This document shows, piece after piece, positions 54,786-64,000 of a DNA stretch of 64,000 nt. Location of the stretch: assembly GCA_963556195.1 (NCBI GenBank), contig OY744525.1, forward strand, positions 44,830,648 to 44,894,647, given 5' to 3'. The notes under the pieces are model-generated. The model saw only the letters and a list, made by a program, of their open reading frames with translations. It was not told the DNA's origin and did no database searches. Positions within the stretch are counted from its first letter, which is position 1. Each line of letters begins with the position of its first letter. This DNA comes from Sepiola atlantica (Eukaryota > Mollusca > Cephalopoda > Sepiida > Sepiolidae). A program made the position numbers and the translations under genes.

Positions 54786-55525
54786 ATGTGATAACCGATA
54801 ATTGGACCCTAGTGATCCAAAGAGGAATGAGAGAAACATGAAATTACTTTGATAAACTTTACCCTCCATTGCAATTATTTTGAATTTTCTCACTTTTAAT
54901 ATATCGATTTCTATTACAGGCAAACAGGCAAATAAACAAACGAAGGTCTCTTTTATATATTTTTATTTATTATAATGGACAAATTATTATTAGTTACTCA
55001 CTAGGACTTCTCACAAGAGTCCTTACCATGTATAAACAGGTACTGTTCCCTTAAGTTCAAGTGACAACAAGTCTCCACAGATTTCTGGTATGCTTTGCTT
55101 CTTTCCATCACCATTGCAATTCATTTGATGTTCTCGCACCAGCCGTTTACCATTGTGTTCTCGTTGATAACAGCCATTGGCTTTCTTTAGAATTTTAGTA
55201 ACAATAACCTTCTTCAGGATTCTAGTACTCTCTGTGTGCTTCTAGTTGCGGTCTGGATAGTGTTAGTCCTCACCCTCGGTTTTTCCGTCTTCTCAGCCTC
55301 TTCAGACCTACTGTCTGTGATATGAACCAAATTTTGGTTTCACTTTTTTTAGGGGTGCGTCAGATTATATTCATTTTTATATACCACCTCTCCAAGAAGT
55401 CTCAGTTCTGTTGGGTTTGTCTTGGTATATTTAATTTATACATCTTGTGTTTACAAAGTATTATTTTATTTCAACTTAACTGTGGTTCGTCAGTGTCAAT
55501 CGGTTAAAAAAAATCTTAAAATCTC
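54786..55525 (-). other. Possible LTR-element 3' remnant, uncertain
   Basis: On the minus strand TGTGGAGACTTGTTGTCACT (from plus 55085 downward) could start an LTR with an AATAAA signal near 54970, preceded by an Arg/Glu-rich frame remnant around 55300-55200. No second copy is present to prove it. Confidence 0.25.
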
Positions 55526-55612
55526 TGCCACACGGTGATTAACGTGGGCACATTATTTAATTTGTTTTTGTAAAATTCACTATTTAAGGAGTGTGCTCAC
55601 AAAACGGTAATT
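55526..55612 (+). repeat. Third copy of the 1518/1850 repeat
   Basis: CCACACGGTGATTAACGTGG, GGCACATTATTTAATTTG and CTATTTAAGGAGTGTGC match 1895-1975. Confidence 0.55.
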
Positions 55613-55779
55613 TAAAAAAAAATCAAAACTAATGCTATACATATTACTTATACCCGCGCTGGGACGGGTATTCTTTTACTTATAATATAAATGCTCATAA
55701 ACTATTTTATCTTAACAGATTTTAATGTGAAAATGACTATATATTGTTGTTTTTAACATTAACGTTATGTATTCCAACG

Positions 55780-55780
<1 letters not shown>

Positions 55781-55828
<48 letters not shown>

Positions 55829-56234
55829 TAGAAGCCATAATACTAATACACAAAAACTCCACATACTAGAAGCTTTACTCATTAAAACAAAAAAACCTGC
55901 TATTAACAAGATTAATTTTAACACTAGTACTAATATACTTAAATGCCTTTAATACCTAATAAATATAGTTTCATATTTAAATTTTCCCGCCATAATTAAT
56001 TATAAATCTCACTCCAGGTCTTTACCTGTTTGACATTATTCCACTGACGATGGACCCAGACGGGTCAGACAGTACTCTGGACCAACATGTAAATTACGGC
56101 AGTTTCATCAGCCAGTTCTCATCCGAGATTAAGACTTTAATCCGGAAAATTGAAGGGATCAATACTAAAATATCCAGACAAGAGTTGTCGGTTATTTTTA
56201 ATAATACGTGTCTTAAGAAAAAAATGCTGCCTCG

Positions 56235-56285
<51 letters not shown>
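55781..56285 (+). mobile_element. Penelope-like element junction unit, flanked by (TA)n
   Basis: Order: (TA)n 55781-55827; a coding end ILEALLIKTKKPAINKINFN then STNILKCL and stop (55848-55950), which fits the end of a GIY-YIG endonuclease domain; about 100 bases of UTR; a hammerhead-like motif at 56044-56068; then a new coding start (56050-56235; RKIEGINTKISRQELSVIFN and LKKKMLPRYTY), which fits the N-terminus of a Penelope reverse transcriptase; then (TA)n 56236-56285. C-terminus followed by N-terminus is how tandem Penelope copies (pLTR) look. Both parts are truncated by TA tracts. Family call is by recognition, not alignment. Confidence 0.6.
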
Positions 56286-56286
<1 letters not shown>

Positions 56287-56585
56287 CTATTTAATTAACA
56301 AATCCTTCAGTTAGTTAATTTCATACTTATAGACTACAGTGCAAATATTAACAATGAATATGTTGTTTACTTTCAAAGAAACTACTCTATTTTAACGAAT
56401 CCGAATGTACAATTGGTGCTTTTTTATTCGTTTTTCTTAATGTAATCTTAGTTCAAATCCAAATAAGTGAAATACATGCTAACTGAAATGGTTTCCATAA
56501 ATGAAAGATACGATATATAAAAATAAACAATCTAAACAAAAATGAAATTCAATTAATATTTGCATGAAAATCTGTTAGAAGATTT

Positions 56586-56699
56586 GAGTTACAATACAAC
56601 GATGCAAAAGATAAAGAACTGGCCAAAGATAGGTTAGTTTGGATGTTAGATTCTAAAAGCCGTCCAACACATGCCAGCTTGTATAACAGACATTAAACC

Positions 56700-56753
<54 letters not shown>

Positions 56754-57002
56754 AGAATGGATGAGAGTTCTTGGGTTAGTAAATGTAGAACAGTTGAGGT
56801 AGCAGTCTCAGTTGGCATGGAAGGCTAAGAAAAACATAAGAGGAAGTGATAAGGATGAACTTTAGAGAAAGAGGGATAAATAAAGACCTGGACAGAGATA
56901 GGTTAGATTGGAAATAAATTTCTAAAAGCCGTTTAACGCATGCCAGCATTTAAAATGGACGTTAAACCAAAGATGATGATGATGACGATATTTTTGTGTT
57001 TG
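56586..57002 (+). pseudogene. Two LINE tails ending in (GAT)n
   Basis: First tail: GAAC.GGCCAAAGATAGGTTA to AAAGCCGTCCAACACATGCC and (GAT)n at 56701-56749. Second tail: GAATGGATGAGAGTTCTTGG to CGTTTAACGCATGCCAGC and GATGATGATGATG at about 56975-56992. Same family as 48140-48630. Broken frames. Confidence 0.82.
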
Positions 57003-58085
57003 GTGGTGGACCTGGTCATAATATGATCGTTGCAACAGTTGACCCCTCTCATCACTCTGATAGGGAGGTGATGCCAATGTCTGCTTCTAGGGTGCATCCT
57101 GGAGCTTAAGATTGAATAAAGTATTCATGATGGTAAGCTGGTGTTCTGTGCAGATGGACTCGAGACGGTTGTACAACACTATCAGAGCTGGCTATGATGT
57201 TGTATACTAGACAAAGAAATAGTGTTGCAATAAAGCAATCATAGTGACACTACAGTATTATGTATAGTAAGTAGAATAAGTTTGTCAATGTAATGTGCTC
57301 GATATCCTGGATAGAGCAGGTATGTTTAAATGCTGCGTTGCCAGGGAAAAACAACATCACTGAGTTTTGTCATATTTTTTATAAAAGAATAACTACACGG
57401 CGTTACCCGGGATTCATAATAGTAATTAGACAGTATTAAATGTGTTAAGGATAAATATGGGCGTGTATGTGTTTCGGTCTAAAATCAGAATCTACATCAG
57501 ATAAGTCTCAGAATCTGTATAAGATACATGCTTATGATGGTTTCATTCATTTTTCATTATTTTTTATTCAGTTTTCATTCGTGTTTCATTAATTTTTTCA
57601 TTCATTTTTTTAAATAAGATTTTCCGTCGTTTTCTTTCATTAATTTTTATCAGTGATGATGTACCATGTGAAAAATAACTGCCAGTCAAGACTGGTGATC
57701 TATGGGAAGATACATGCAGACAAAAAAGCCAGAAAAGTGACAATCTGAAAGTGCAAACAATATAATGTATTCGGTCCCTACAAATACAAAGCTTGTTTTG
57801 GACTATCCGTGCTAGCTCAGCATTCACTCAGTGAATAGGAGTGTAACAGCAACTGATAAAACTCTATGTATCCTTAAATGTATTGTTAGCTTTTCCAAAG
57901 AATCATGAAATCTCACAACAGAAAGGAAACATACTGGCAAGATATCACCCAGGTAAAAATGAGCTAAACTACAACATAACTCAATACTTCTTCTTCCGTG
58001 TGACTCAGATGATTCTGGTGTTGGCATTTTCTACTTAGAAATCTTTCTGGAAAGACATCGGGTATTACGGGAAGAACCACGAGAA
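57003..58085. other. No gene recognised; one Helitron-like hairpin
   Basis: CACGGCGTTACCCGGGATTC at 57396-57416 is, on the minus strand, close to the CCCGGGTAACGCCG hairpin of the Helitron-like family (end GTAG in place of CTAG). Frames at 57564-58027 show no domain. Confidence 0.45.
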
Positions 58086-58087
58086 GG

Positions 58088-58205
58088 TTGCCAACATCCC
58101 TAAGTGAAAGTGGTGCTGTGGAACCGACTGGATTCGAACTTGGAACACTCAGGTCTTCAGTCTGTGTCGTTATCCACTTAATCACCGTCACCTCCCAACC
58201 AAATA
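58088..58205 (-). ncRNA. tRNA-derived SINE head, minus strand
   Basis: Minus strand: GGTGATTAAGTGGATAACGA resembles an A box and AAGTTCGAATCC (plus 58130-58141) is a good B box about 45 bases later, a tRNA-like pol III promoter spacing. No CCA-compatible acceptor stem is visible, and the downstream body is unlike tRNA, so SINE and not a gene. Confidence 0.65.
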
Positions 58206-58219
58206 ATGTAAGTATGTTT

Positions 58220-58372
58220 CATACTTACTTGCCTCCCCACGAGGGCAAAGTTAAACACAAGGTCGGTTTTTAATATGGGGAAAATCGAGCTCCCAAAAAA
58301 AGGGGCACTCTGGATTGGAACAAAAATTAAATTGCCTCAGTCTAGAAGGACTTCTCCTTGAGTGACTGAGGA
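58220..58372 (-). repeat. Family C copy, minus strand
   Basis: TACTTGCCTCCCCACGAGGG, CACAAGGTCGGTTTTTAAT and CTCAGTCTAGAAGGA.TTCTC are the reverse of 13873-14012. Confidence 0.75.
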
Positions 58373-58829
58373 CAGAATAAGTGTAGCATCAGAACAGATA
58401 CTACACATGGTATTTATCTACCTCCCACAGTGGTAAGATGTGACACAAGGTCGAGAAAGTGGGATTTGAAAAAGCCAGTGCCCTAGAGGAAAAAGAGCAC
58501 TCTGGCCGTCAAAAAATGCCTGAGCAGCCCCGTAGGCATTCTTTGGTAGGGGTGTTTCAGGCGATTACAATAAACTAACCTCTTCTCAAAGAGTGAGAAA
58601 GCAAAGGCTGGGAGGGTGGACCTCTTAGTACTACACAAGACAGTACCTCAGACCGGTGGAACCCAAAGCCCAAGACGGTACCGGTGTACAGAGTGAGCAT
58701 CCATCAGAACAGATACTACACTTTGTTCCTGGTCAAAAGGCCAAGGATATGTAAAGGGAAGTCATCATCATGAAATTGCCAAAGGAGAATGTCAAAAATC
58801 ATTTAAAGTGCTTTACAAGATAATCAAAG
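58373..58829. other. No gene recognised
   Basis: Moderately GC-richer than its neighbours, with CAGAACAGATACTACAC twice (58397 and 58705). The second is followed by GGTCAAAAGGCCAAGGAT, which resembles a piece of the large inverted-repeat family near 30325. Confidence 0.5.
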
Positions 58830-59870
58830 AAACTTAGAGAAATGCCGAAGTTCCCCAGAACTAGAGGGATGCAGATAAATAAAATAGATCAGTATCTCCA
58901 AGAAAATATCAACTATCGAAACATATCTGCTCTGTCATAAGGAACGCGTATACTTATATCCTGCTGAACAAAATTTCGTCTTATGTTGAGAGCTCCCTGC
59001 TTGAGATTATCGTGTGGATTCAGAAGCAGAAGAACAGTGGACATGATTTTCTCTGAAACAGATTCAGGGGAAATGCACAGAACCGAACATGACCCCTCTG
59101 TAGGGTCTTTTGGACGTCGTTAAAGCACTTGTTACAGTGGACAGAACAACACTGTTGAAGAGTCCAACCTCATACGCATTGTAAGTTTGAAAAGAGATCC
59201 CTCATCAATTTGAGGTTATCAACGGAGTGAAGCAAGGCTGTGTACTAATCTCCACATGTTTCAGAATCTCTGTTGTATTAAACCATACATTCATGGATTG
59301 CGAGAAAAATGTATTAATCCTGGTTCAGACCTCTCCAATGTCAGTCAATGCAAATCAGTTACCACAGAAAGTTTTCATCCGTGAACTCATGATGCAGATT
59401 TTATTGCTAACACCCATGATAACACACAGAAGATAAAATGTCAGTTTTACAGCTCAGCCAAAGCATTCGTATTAAAGATAAACTTCAAGAAAACAGAAAT
59501 GATCTACTACTTCAGGATCATAGATGACGCCAAATTAGCTTAAGTGGCCAAATTCAAGTACTTTTGCACCACTGTCATGAATAATAACAGGATAGATGAA
59601 GAAATCAGCGCTAGAATGTACAACAGGTCAGTTTCAGACTCAAACAGAAGGTATAATAAAGACCTGACATTCAAAACCATATACAAAGTATATCAGGCTA
59701 TCGTGTTATCTATTCTGTCATATAGTGCTGTAGTATGGCTTTTATACAAAGTTGTAGCTCACATTCAAACCTGCATGATTCAGCATCTGTGAAAAATCTT
59801 GAACGTTAAGTATTGCATTTTGTCTCAAACAAACGTTAAGACAGCCTTCTCATTGAAAGATGTTTGACTG
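58830..59870 (+). pseudogene. LINE reverse transcriptase relic (fourth LINE family)
   Basis: Frame-shifted pieces: NYRNISALS near 58915 (NYR.IS.L motif), FRSRRTVDMIFSE near 59015-59060 (GFR..R.T.D..F), GVKQGC near 59225-59240 (the G.xQGC/P motif of LINE RT), KINFKKTEMIYYF near 59480-59510, VAKFKYFCTTVMNNNRIDEE (LG thumb-like region) at 59545, and YQAIVLSILSYSAVVWLLY at 59690-59750. The YADD region reads as broken. Dead copy. Confidence 0.8.
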
Positions 59871-59877
59871 GTGAAAT

Positions 59878-60305
59878 GTGAAGCATTATTTTAGAACTGC
59901 ATATAAACCATGTGCAAATGGTATTGTAGAACGACACCACCAAACTATCAAGACCATGGCAGAAAGGAGAGAGGGATAATATCACTTGAAGCTGTATTTT
60001 GGTAAAATTTCTTACTCAAAATTGGACAAGGGGGAAGTTCTTACCGCAGTAGACAACTTTTAATCATGCATGGAGTATCCAAAATAGTGTATTAAATGGA
60101 AGGAAGAGAGGCGCACGTGAATAGCAATATTGGTAACGTCTGGGTAAATTTGTGTGTGCTGGGGAAGGGTGAATAGGAAACCACAATGGGAAAGGAGAAT
60201 AGTGACAGAGGTGCAACTGACAAGCAATATCTCAGTTGATGGTGTGGCAACAGACAATTTGGATGTAAGAAGGATGGTAAATTTATTGAACGAAAACCTA
60301 GAGTA
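59878..60305 (+). pseudogene. Integrase/C-terminal remnant related to the intact LTR element
   Basis: Frames read FRTAYKPCANGIVERHHQTI at 59890-59950 against FRAAYRPSGNGIVERNHRTI in the intact element, then KTMAE, an AVFW equivalent (AVFW read as LYFG in the shifted frame), and near 60240 VDGVATDNLDVRRM against VNGVPRHILDLRRM. The catalytic Glu is kept but stops and frameshifts abound. It joins directly to the LINE relic upstream. It shows that an older, related family has been in this genome before. Confidence 0.82.
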
Positions 60306-60339
60306 TTAAAGCAGTCACCCATCTTTTACTAAGTTTCTG

Positions 60340-60600
60340 TCTATTACTCTCACCCTCTCTCGCTATATGTTGCTTGACACCCCGCTCTTATTTTATACAG
60401 TGTCTATCACTCTCGCTTCTGTATCTCTCATCCTTCTTTCTCTCTCTCTCTCTCTCTCTCTGTATATTAATAGTTAAAAAGGTAATAAAACTAACTATAA
60501 AACACAATATTGGAATAGTCCATTATAAAAAATAGGGAATATTACCATCAGTATTAGTACTATTTAACCCATAGTTAGAGAAAAAAGAGAGATAATGTGA
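60340..60600 (-). repeat. Family A copy, minus strand, with (CT)n
   Basis: (CT)n at 60436-60462 is the reversed (GA)n. ATTGGAATAGTCCATTATAA is the reverse of the family A segment. Confidence 0.7.
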
Positions 60601-61629
60601 GAGGGAGGAAGGGAGAGAGAGGAGGTAGATATAAAGAAAAAAAAGAATCTAATTTTAGATTTTGTCTTTTATTTATTTATTTTTAAATTCAACTGGTTCT
60701 ACAAACTCACCTTTTCCTGATTCAAATAATCTAACCGAGCTTAATGTAGGATCCAACGAGTAACATTTTTTTAGTATCTCTTTAAGGACAGGTAAGGAAT
60801 GTAATATTTGAAAGCATATAATTTGATAAATTTTGTAGACAGGTACTTGTGCTAGAATGTAACATTTTACTATTCTTGTATGACACAACACTATTTATGG
60901 CTAAGATTAAAGGGATTGAACCGCCATGGGACAAGGAGATATGAATGGTGTTTCTGACGATCTTGACCATGGCACGAATGGTGGTATGGACATCGTGTAT
61001 GAGGGAATCTCCAGGGTTGAATCTGTCTCTGATCAGGATCTCATTACATTCTCCAAGCCGCAATGTAAGATCAAGATCAGATGTAAAAGAAAAAAGATTA
61101 CATTCCTTGGAATTCGATAAAAGATGGATACAAGTTTCGAGCTTGTGTGTATGAAAAAAGAGTTAAGTATGAGTACGTGTTCCTTGCCTGAACATGGCAC
61201 ATGCGGTTCCTGGTCCTGTGAAGTCAGCCCTTTGAGTAATTTAGCCTTTTAGCTAATCGATTGAATGAGACATCCCCCCTGTTTTTATTTTTTGGTAATA
61301 GAGCTACTCCAAGATGCCCACTCCTCACTCTTATTTTGTCCTTGGCCTCCCCAAATTAAATTCATCTTGGAAGGACACCATCCACTCCCAAACTCCATCC
61401 CCTTCATAATTCTCTCCCGCATAAGTCCCACTCCCACTTAGAGATCAACCTGATTGTTTTCGATCCTAAACAAACCGGAAAACAGTGCACAATTTATTCT
61501 TTAGAAAGGGTTAGGAGAGTTTTACTAACCGGTTTTTTGTTTTTTGTTGTCTTATTCCCAACCTTCAATGAATTTGTACATAAATTTAAATTTCTCGACA
61601 CTTTGGCTTATTTTAAGCAGGATGCCCCC
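60601..61629. other. No gene supported
   Basis: Overlapping short frames on both strands at 60673-61154 are antisense to each other. I recognise no domain in any of them. 61260-61480 is GC-moderate, without features. Confidence 0.5.
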
Positions 61630-61765
61630 TCGAGTAAATGTGGTATTGTGGTGACTACAATGATTCTAGCCAAGACAAACATGGTGGACAAAGAATTACC
61701 CACATTTTGATGGCCTTGTGTCTAATTTGTTCAAAATGTAACTTGTATATTTTTTTTGCAAATAA
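61630..61765 (+). repeat. Fragment related to the right flank of the large inverted repeat
   Basis: TTTTGATGGCCTTGTGTCTA followed by ATTTGTT matches 31997-32022. Confidence 0.65.
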
Positions 61766-61794
61766 ATAATTCAAAGTGAAGTATCTGTTATGTT

Positions 61795-61922
61795 CTCGGT
61801 CAGTGAAGTAGAAATCCTAGACTGAGGCAATTATTATGTTTGTCTCAATCTAGAATGCTCCTTTTGAGGGAGATAGATATTCTCCACATTAAAAAAAACG
61901 ACCTTTTCTAACTCTGGACACA
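61795..61922 (+). repeat. Family C fragment
   Basis: CGGTCAGTGAAGTAGAAATC, CTAGACTGAGGCAATT and TTGTCTCAATCTAGAATGC match 13873 and 58220. Confidence 0.7.
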
Positions 61923-62614
61923 ATACTATTAAAGGCAGTTGAACGTAATGACTGAAATCAAATGCTAACAATATCAGCAACTAAGAAAACAAATTCAGTT
62001 GTTCGAACAATCCTTATAATAAGAATGATCGCCATTTTCTTTTTTCTGTCCTTTTTTTGTTCCTAACTCATTTTTTTAGTCTTTCCCCACAAATTCTTTT
62101 TTCTTTTTTTAAATTTAAAGATACACATTTGAAAACAATCCTTTGTTATAGGTAGACACACGGGAATAAATAGCAAACACATTCTTCTGTTTCGGATGCA
62201 AGATGCTTGCAATGTCATCAGCTCTCCGATGCTACCGTTTGACCAGAGGCTTGATTCTAATCAAAATCTTACCATTTATAATAACACCATCGTGCAATTG
62301 AGAGACTCGGTTCTTATCACAAAGATCTCATTATTGTTACAATGCTTTCAAATTAGACGTATGGAATTAATTAAATCATTGTGAATGCCAGCAGTTAGAG
62401 GATGATTATCAAAGCATTGAAGTAGGTGATAAATACAGAATAATCAGGTTTCAGAACCCGTCATCATATGTTGGTTCACTGTGGAAAAGAAGCAAATGTT
62501 TCGAAAAATAAGTGAGATGAAGAAAACGAAAATCAATATGAGCAAATTTGTTTTCAATAAAATTATAGTGTGGATGCAATCTGCTTTCTTATCAACAATT
62601 ATACAAGTTGTATA
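61923..62614. other. AT-rich interval, nothing recognised
   Basis: Short frames only; no domain or matched repeat. Confidence 0.5.
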
Positions 62615-62620
62615 GTACAA

Positions 62621-62699
<79 letters not shown>

Positions 62700-63047
62700 G
62701 TAGAGAATGGTAGCTTGCTTGAAGCATTGCTGGGTATAGTAGTAGTATGTTTTTGAAAGGCTGTGGGCAATGCAAATTCCGGGTAAGATGCAAGTTTTAA
62801 GGAACAAAAACAATAAATCGAATACGAAATATGACTTACTATTTATTTTTCCTAAAATCTTACAAAACAGCGAGAGTGTTTTTTAGCTGTTTGTGTGATG
62901 TCCGGGTGATTAAAAAATCATTATTTAATATTTCAGGAAAAGAGACTTTCCTTTGTCATATTTCGTATTCGATTTATTGTTTTTGTTCCTTATAACTTGC
63001 ATCTTACCCGGAATTTGCATTGTCCACAGCCTTTCAAAAACATACTA

Positions 63048-63117
<70 letters not shown>
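62615..63117. mobile_element. Fold-back element flanked on both sides by (TA)n
   Basis: (TA)n at 62620-62694 and 63051-63115 bracket an inverted repeat: arms 62741-62834 and 62955-63049, about 94 bases each and nearly perfect (AGTAGTATGTTTTTGAAAGG against CCTTTCAAAAACATACTACT; CCGGGTAAGATGCAAG against CTTGCATCTTACCCGG). The loop of 120 bases has no protein. Tyr-Ile reading frames here are only TA translated. Confidence 0.85.
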
Positions 63118-63120
<3 letters not shown>

Positions 63121-63602
63121 GATTTAAGACAAATTCTAGTGAATAACACTGAAATTATACATTCCGAAACCAATTTTAAAAAATAAAAAAATACTGGAAG
63201 CTATCTACATAGAAACACAAAAACCTAAAATTAACAACATCACATATGAAACCAGTGGTAACATTTTAAAATGCTTAACGTAATGTGATTTTGTTCTGTG
63301 ATGCCATCCAGCGTTGCTGAATTCAAAATTATCAACAACTTCCTGGAACAATGCGAAAACGTTCTCTGCGCGTTTCTCCGCCGTCTTTTTAAAATTCTCT
63401 TCTTTCTTCAGCTTTTTTGTTCATTTACTTTTGACACCTGAGGATGATTCGACGAAGAATCGAAAAGGTTCGTGAAACCTGTGAAACCTATATAACATTT
63501 ATTATTTTTTTTGATTTTAATACAAAAAAGACTATCAGAAAAATTGAAAAAATAAAAAAAGGTATAATTAAACAGACGAATTCTGTAATTTTTAACAATG
63601 TT

Positions 63603-63645
<43 letters not shown>
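63118..63645 (+). mobile_element. Second Penelope-like junction unit
   Basis: Same order as 55781-56285. The decayed C-terminus (AAACCTAAAATTAACAACAT, SGNILKCLT equivalent, 63200-63285) is followed by a UTR, a hammerhead-like motif at 63438-63466, an N-terminal coding start ([20 protein letters not shown], 63530-63603) and a (TA)n tract at 63606-63645. The fixed order in two copies argues for a real unit and not chance. Confidence 0.6.
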
Positions 63646-63647
<2 letters not shown>

Positions 63648-63687
63648 TCCACTAACTCTCGAATAAAGACCAATGTGTATTTATTTG

Positions 63688-63754
<67 letters not shown>

Positions 63755-63845
63755 TTCCATCGCGTCACACAAAAGTTAGTGAGTAAAACACATGCCCTTT
63801 CCTAGCTTCCAGACGATACCGTTTCAAGTGGTGAGGGAAAGCGAG
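63646..63845 (+). repeat. Repeat family F, copy 3 (partial), containing (TA)n
   Basis: CGAATAAAGACCAATGTGTA, TTATTTGTATATATG, a (TA)n tract at 63700-63751, then CACAAAAGTTAGTGAGTAAA and CCAGACGATACCGTTTCAAG match 28602 and 46684 copies. The TA expansion is specific to this copy. Confidence 0.65.
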
Positions 63846-63879
63846 AAATATACACACTAGTTTATATATATTGTGTGTA

Positions 63880-64000
63880 TTTACAACCTACAATTAATAA
63901 CCTCAAGTATGAAACCAGTAGCAACATTTTAAAATACTTGACGTAATGCGATTTTATTCTGTGATGCCACTCCGACGTCACTGAATTTAAATTGTCCTGG
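63880..64000 (+). mobile_element. Third Penelope-like C-terminal fragment, cut by window end
   Basis: CAATTAATAACCTCAAGTAT, GAAACCAGTAGCAACATTTT and GTGATGCCACTCCGACGTCA match 63205-63335. Confidence 0.6.

Overview
This window looks like non-genic or deep-intronic DNA from a repeat-rich mollusc, most likely a coleoid cephalopod of the octopus type. The basis is very AT-rich DNA full of (TA)n blocks, LINE 3' tails that end in (GAT)n after a 'gccgtccaacacatgccagc'-type segment, several CR1/jockey-like LINE fragments, 5S-rRNA-derived SINEs, Penelope-like fragments and short Helitron-like elements that end in a small hairpin plus CTAG. The species call is inference. I recognise no host protein-coding exon, rRNA gene, functional tRNA gene or CRISPR array.

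Layout. 1-3400: microsatellites, a fold-back repeat with a telomere-like core, and a satellite of about 102-bp units. 3800-6500: back-to-back Helitron-like elements, one carrying six copies of a 90-bp repeat. 6500-12900: low-complexity DNA, diffuse repeats and decayed LINE ends. 12961-13705: a DNA transposon or MITE with 47-bp terminal inverted repeats. 14400-16900: Helitron-like elements interleaved with three 5S-derived SINE copies. 18300-18800: a LINE end. 19400-21850: a satellite of about 37-bp units with higher-order structure. 23800-29900: LINE 3' ends and a 26-bp array. 30229-31996: a large inverted repeat. 34100-34400: a fourth 5S-derived copy. 35474-37580: an LTR element reduced to gag plus the start of protease. 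38478-39012: another Helitron-like element.

The key object is 40227-44520. It is a complete LTR retrotransposon with two 343-bp LTRs that read as identical, a 5-bp target duplication (GACCT) and one uninterrupted gag-pol frame of 1185 aa. All catalytic residues I can check (protease, reverse transcriptase, RNase H, integrase) are present. It sits inside the reading frame of an older, broken CR1/jockey-like LINE whose halves are at 39440-40226 and 44521-45235.

45400-64000 holds a reversed LINE end, two other LINE 3' ends, a badly decayed Ty3/gypsy element on the minus strand (49676-54463) that has itself been invaded, Penelope-like fragments with hammerhead-like motifs beside (TA)n tracts, LINE reverse-transcriptase relics, a decayed integrase related to the intact element, and a near-perfect inverted repeat flanked by (TA)n on both sides (62741-63049). 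The genes do not form a pathway. The window is a stratified record of mobile-element insertions with one apparently fresh, possibly active, member.
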